From JAABYT01 sp041581935 (GTDB lineage: Bacteria; Pseudomonadota; Gammaproteobacteria; HK1), in contig JBFICP010000012.1 in NCBI GenBank assembly GCA_041581935.1, positions 1 to 27,077 on the forward strand: a DNA stretch of 27,077 nt, read 5' to 3'. This document shows, in pieces, positions 25,336 through 27,077 of this stretch. Under the pieces are notes generated by a model, which worked only from the letters and a program-made list of their open reading frames with translations, made no database searches and was not told where the DNA came from. Every line of letters starts with the position of its first letter. Positions within the stretch are counted from its first letter, which is position 1. The position numbers and the translations under genes were made by a program.

Positions 25336-25782
25336 ATGAAAACGCCAAGTCGTCGCCGCGTGCTGCACGGCCTGATCGTTCTGGGCGGTCTGAGCCTGAT
25401 TGCGCATTTCCGCAAACGCGGCGCCGCGCGGGCCGCATCAAGCGAAACGACTTTCATGCAGCGCGCCTTCGAGCTGAAGGGCGCCGCGGAGCGCGCCGGA
25501 GACCAGGCCTACGGCGCGGTGGTGGTGAAAGACGGCCGCGTCGTGGGAGAGGGACCCAGCAGGGTCGTCGTCAATCGGGACCCCACGGCCCATGCCGAGA
25601 TGGAGGCCATCCGGGACGCCGCGCGCATCCTCGGCACCCGCGACCTGGACGGATGCATCATCTACGCGAGCTCGCGGCCATGCCGCATGTGCGAAACCGC
25701 GGCCTATTGGGCGAACATTACATACATCTACTACGGTGCCGGGCTCAACGACGGTGGACGTCCGGAGTATTCGTCCTGTTAG
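25336..25782 (+). CDS. Nucleoside/guanine deaminase-fold protein with twin-arginine signal
   Basis: Cytidine-deaminase-fold zinc enzyme of 148 residues. Zinc ligands and catalytic acid are visible: His86 and Glu88 in TAHAEMEAI, and Cys116 and Cys119 in RPCRMCETA, with AYGAVVVKDGRVVGEG upstream as in guanine deaminase/TadA-like proteins. Before the domain stands a Tat-type leader: basic PSRRRVLHG (4-12), a hydrophobic stretch (13-23), then a basic region ending in an AxA-like ARA (31-33). Most members of the family are cytoplasmic, so a folded, zinc-loaded periplasmic deaminase is unusual. The hydrophobic stretch is short, so an N-terminal membrane anchor is an alternative. Substrate unknown. 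The next gene starts two bases after the stop. Confidence 0.82.
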   Translation: MKTPSRRRVLHGLIVLGGLSLIAHFRKRGAARAASSETTFMQRAFELKGAAERAGDQAYGAVVVKDGRVVGEGPSRVVVNRDPTAHAEMEAIRDAARILGTRDLDGCIIYASSRPCRMCETAAYWANITYIYYGAGLNDGGRPEYSSC

Positions 25783-25784
25783 AA

Positions 25785-26411
25785 GTGAACAACGGTTGTT
25801 GTAAGGGCTATATCGACGTCGGCGCATTGCACCGGCGTCAGCGTCGAGTGCTGATCGTGGTGCTGGTCATCAATGCCGCGACCTTCGTCATGATGGTCGC
25901 CGCGGCATTGATCAGCGGGTCGTCGTCGCTGCTGTCCGGCGCTCTGGATAATTTCGGCGATGCACTGACCTATTTGTTGAGCCTGGCCGTCGTCGCAGCG
26001 AGCAGTGCGGCGAAGGCGAGGGTCGCCGTATTCAAAGGGCTGCTGATCCTCGGCGCAGCGTTTGCCGTCGCCATTCAGATCGGCTGGCGGATGGTACATC
26101 CGGAAACGCCGGTTTTCGAGACCATGGGTATCGCCGCTCTCGTCAATCTTGGAGCGAATCTGGTATGCCTTCGGTTGCTGACGCCTTACAAGAATGGTGA
26201 CGTCAACATGTCGTCCGCGTGGGAATGCTCGCGCAACGACGTCGCAGAAGGACTCGCGGTCATTCTCGCGACGTTCGCCGTCTGGATGCTCCAGTCGGGT
26301 TGGCCGGATGTCGCGATCGCAATCGTCCTGTTAGTCATGTTCCTGCGTTCCGCCGTCCGCGTGCTTCGAGAAGCGTGGCAGGAGCTCCACGCCGCTGTGC
26401 CACAGAGCTAG
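25785..26411 (+). CDS. Short cation diffusion facilitator-type transporter
   Basis: Inner-membrane protein of 208 residues with six hydrophobic helices (about 22-43, 49-71, 81-100, 111-132, 150-169, 174-192), the CDF topology. The second helix carries the metal-site pair Asp55/Asp59 (DNFGD). In the fifth helix the usual His-x3-Asp is Cys148-x3-Asp152 (CSRND), a variant that may shift metal preference. The C-terminal cytoplasmic metal-binding domain of standard CDF proteins is missing, and the N-terminus has an adjacent cysteine pair (5-6). The GTG at 25785 is two bases past the deaminase stop and gives the expected length; no clear Shine-Dalgarno is seen, so translation may depend on coupling. 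A TTG at 25827 is an alternative start. Confidence 0.78.
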   Translation: MNNGCCKGYIDVGALHRRQRRVLIVVLVINAATFVMMVAAALISGSSSLLSGALDNFGDALTYLLSLAVVAASSAAKARVAVFKGLLILGAAFAVAIQIGWRMVHPETPVFETMGIAALVNLGANLVCLRLLTPYKNGDVNMSSAWECSRNDVAEGLAVILATFAVWMLQSGWPDVAIAIVLLVMFLRSAVRVLREAWQELHAAVPQS

Positions 26412-26414
26412 TCG

Positions 26415-26903
26415 ATGAAAGCAGGGTTCATTTTTTGGCAACAAGATCTTCGGGTTGCCGGACCGCGTGGCCTGGGCGCGGTCGCGGATAGAATCCGTTC
26501 ATCGATTACCGTGAGCGGGATCAGCGTCAACGAGCGGCTCGTCGGCGCCATCGACGGCGACAACATCCGGGTATGGCGCACGGCGCCGTTCGCGCAGGCC
26601 GGAGACATCGTCGAGTTCCGCGGTGTGTTGCGCGCCGATGGCGATGGCTCGGTGATCGAAGGGAGCGTCGCCTTCAACCTGCGCACCCGGCTGCAGTTTC
26701 TCGGTTGCCTCGTGCTCGGGCTTCTGCTGACAGGCGTCGGCCTGTTTCACTGGCTGCGCGATCTGACCCCGGGGATGGAGCTCGCCGGGGTCGGCGCATT
26801 CGTTACCGTGGCGACACTCGCGTGGATCTATTCGAGCAGGCAGCTCGCCTGGAAACAGATCGCGTTCATCGAGGATCAGCTGGCGCGCTCGGTAGCCGCC
26901 TGA
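26415..26903 (+). CDS. Unrecognised two-helix membrane protein
   Basis: I do not recognise this 162-residue protein. About 90 polar residues rich in beta-forming stretches (SSITVSGISVNERLVGAIDGD, split at 29-39 and 40-49, then GDIVEFRGVLRADGDGSVIEG) precede two hydrophobic helices at about 93-114 and 120-141, with the short loop LRDLTPGMELAG between, and a C-terminal amphipathic tail ending in EDQLARSVAA. No catalytic motif is evident. It starts three bases after the transporter stop and is likely co-transcribed with it. Its last 38 bases overlap the 3' end of the convergent amidohydrolase gene. The reading frame is otherwise free of competing genes and its codon use looks like its neighbours. 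Confidence 0.65.
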   Translation: MKAGFIFWQQDLRVAGPRGLGAVADRIRSSITVSGISVNERLVGAIDGDNIRVWRTAPFAQAGDIVEFRGVLRADGDGSVIEGSVAFNLRTRLQFLGCLVLGLLLTGVGLFHWLRDLTPGMELAGVGAFVTVATLAWIYSSRQLAWKQIAFIEDQLARSVAA

Positions 26904-27077
26904 GGATGCGTCCCGGGCGTCCGCCGGTCGGAGCCTCGTCGCGCCAAACCGGGCGGCCGTTGACGATGACCTCACGAATGCCGGCCGCGTGCCGCTTGGG
27001 TGATTGGAAGTCCGCGCTGTCGATCACGGTGTCCGCATCCAGCACGACCAGATCGGCGAAGGCGCCTTCGCGCACGA
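26866..27077 (-). CDS. D-aminoacylase-type amidohydrolase, C-terminal part (5' end outside window)
   Basis: Only the last 70 or so residues are present; the frame runs off the right edge. The segment REGAFADLVVLDADTVID, then AAGIREVIVNGRPVWRDEAPTGGRPGRILRR, shown as AAGIREVIVNGRPVW and RDEAPTGGRPGRILRR, is the characteristic C-terminal beta domain of N-acyl-D-amino-acid deacylases and related amidohydrolases, which cleave N-acyl groups from D-amino acids using zinc. The metal-binding residues lie outside the window, so the substrate class is tentative. The 3' end overlaps the convergent membrane-protein gene by 38 bases. Confidence 0.8.
   Translation of the reverse strand, partial: VREGAFADLVVLDADTVIDSADFQSPKRHAAGIREVIVNGRPVWRDEAPTGGRPGRILRRLPSAPADPR

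Noticed and set aside
25653..25784. Upstream ATG start for the cation-efflux gene inside the deaminase gene
   Set aside because: It would add 44 polar, low-similarity residues and overlap the zinc-site codons of the deaminase; GTG at 25785 gives the family length.

Overview
The window is a GC-rich, gene-dense chromosomal segment from a gammaproteobacterium. The lineage rests on gene content, not on any marker search: an intact leuS-lptE-holA-(proA)-nadD-rsfS-rlmH-maf series, an outer-membrane LptE lipoprotein, a TgpA/DUF58/MoxR triad, and a pyrophosphate-type phosphofructokinase next to a proton/sodium-pumping pyrophosphatase, a combination known from methylotrophic and other environmental gammaproteobacteria. 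Protein-coding genes fill almost all of it. No stretch above about 130 bases lacks a gene, and I see no rRNA, tRNA, CRISPR array, insertion sequence or prophage gene.

Layout. (1) 1-3122 is a pyrophosphate (PPi) block: the end of PPi-dependent phosphofructokinase (pfp), the membrane pyrophosphatase hppA, and the soluble pyrophosphatase ppa. hppA and ppa are divergent and share a compact double promoter. A PuuB-like FAD amine oxidoreductase follows ppa. (2) 13366-4475 (minus strand) is a tightly packed run: a 2Fe-2S/FAD reductase, then leuS-lptE-holA-proA-nadD-rsfS-rlmH-maf and a PsiE-family membrane protein. Most junctions are 4-base stop/start overlaps or gaps under 31 bases, so leuS to psiE reads as one operon for tRNA charging, LPS export, replication, proline and NAD synthesis and ribosome maturation. 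(3) 13434-14084 is a lone methyltransferase on the plus strand. (4) 19934-14122 (minus) holds an MscS-type channel, the moxR-DUF58-tgpA set and an orphan ParA-type ATPase with its own promoter.

(5) 20021-22945 (plus) is a translationally coupled acyl-CoA set: a class III CoA-transferase, a double VOC-domain protein resembling methylmalonyl-CoA epimerase, and a crotonase. Both enzymes differ from their families at a key active-site position, so this is my best candidate for an undescribed catabolic function. An AbrB-type membrane protein (minus) and a second class III CoA-transferase (24117-25322, plus) flank it. (6) 25336-26903 (plus) carries a nucleoside deaminase with a twin-arginine signal, a short cation-efflux protein and an unrecognised two-helix membrane protein. 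The right edge cuts a D-aminoacylase-type amidohydrolase on the minus strand.

Three divergent intergenic regions show structure beyond simple promoters: a heptamer repeated at one helical turn (hppA/ppa), a near mirror-image promoter pair (mscS/CoA-transferase 1) and a long-spaced perfect inverted repeat (abrB/CoA-transferase 2).
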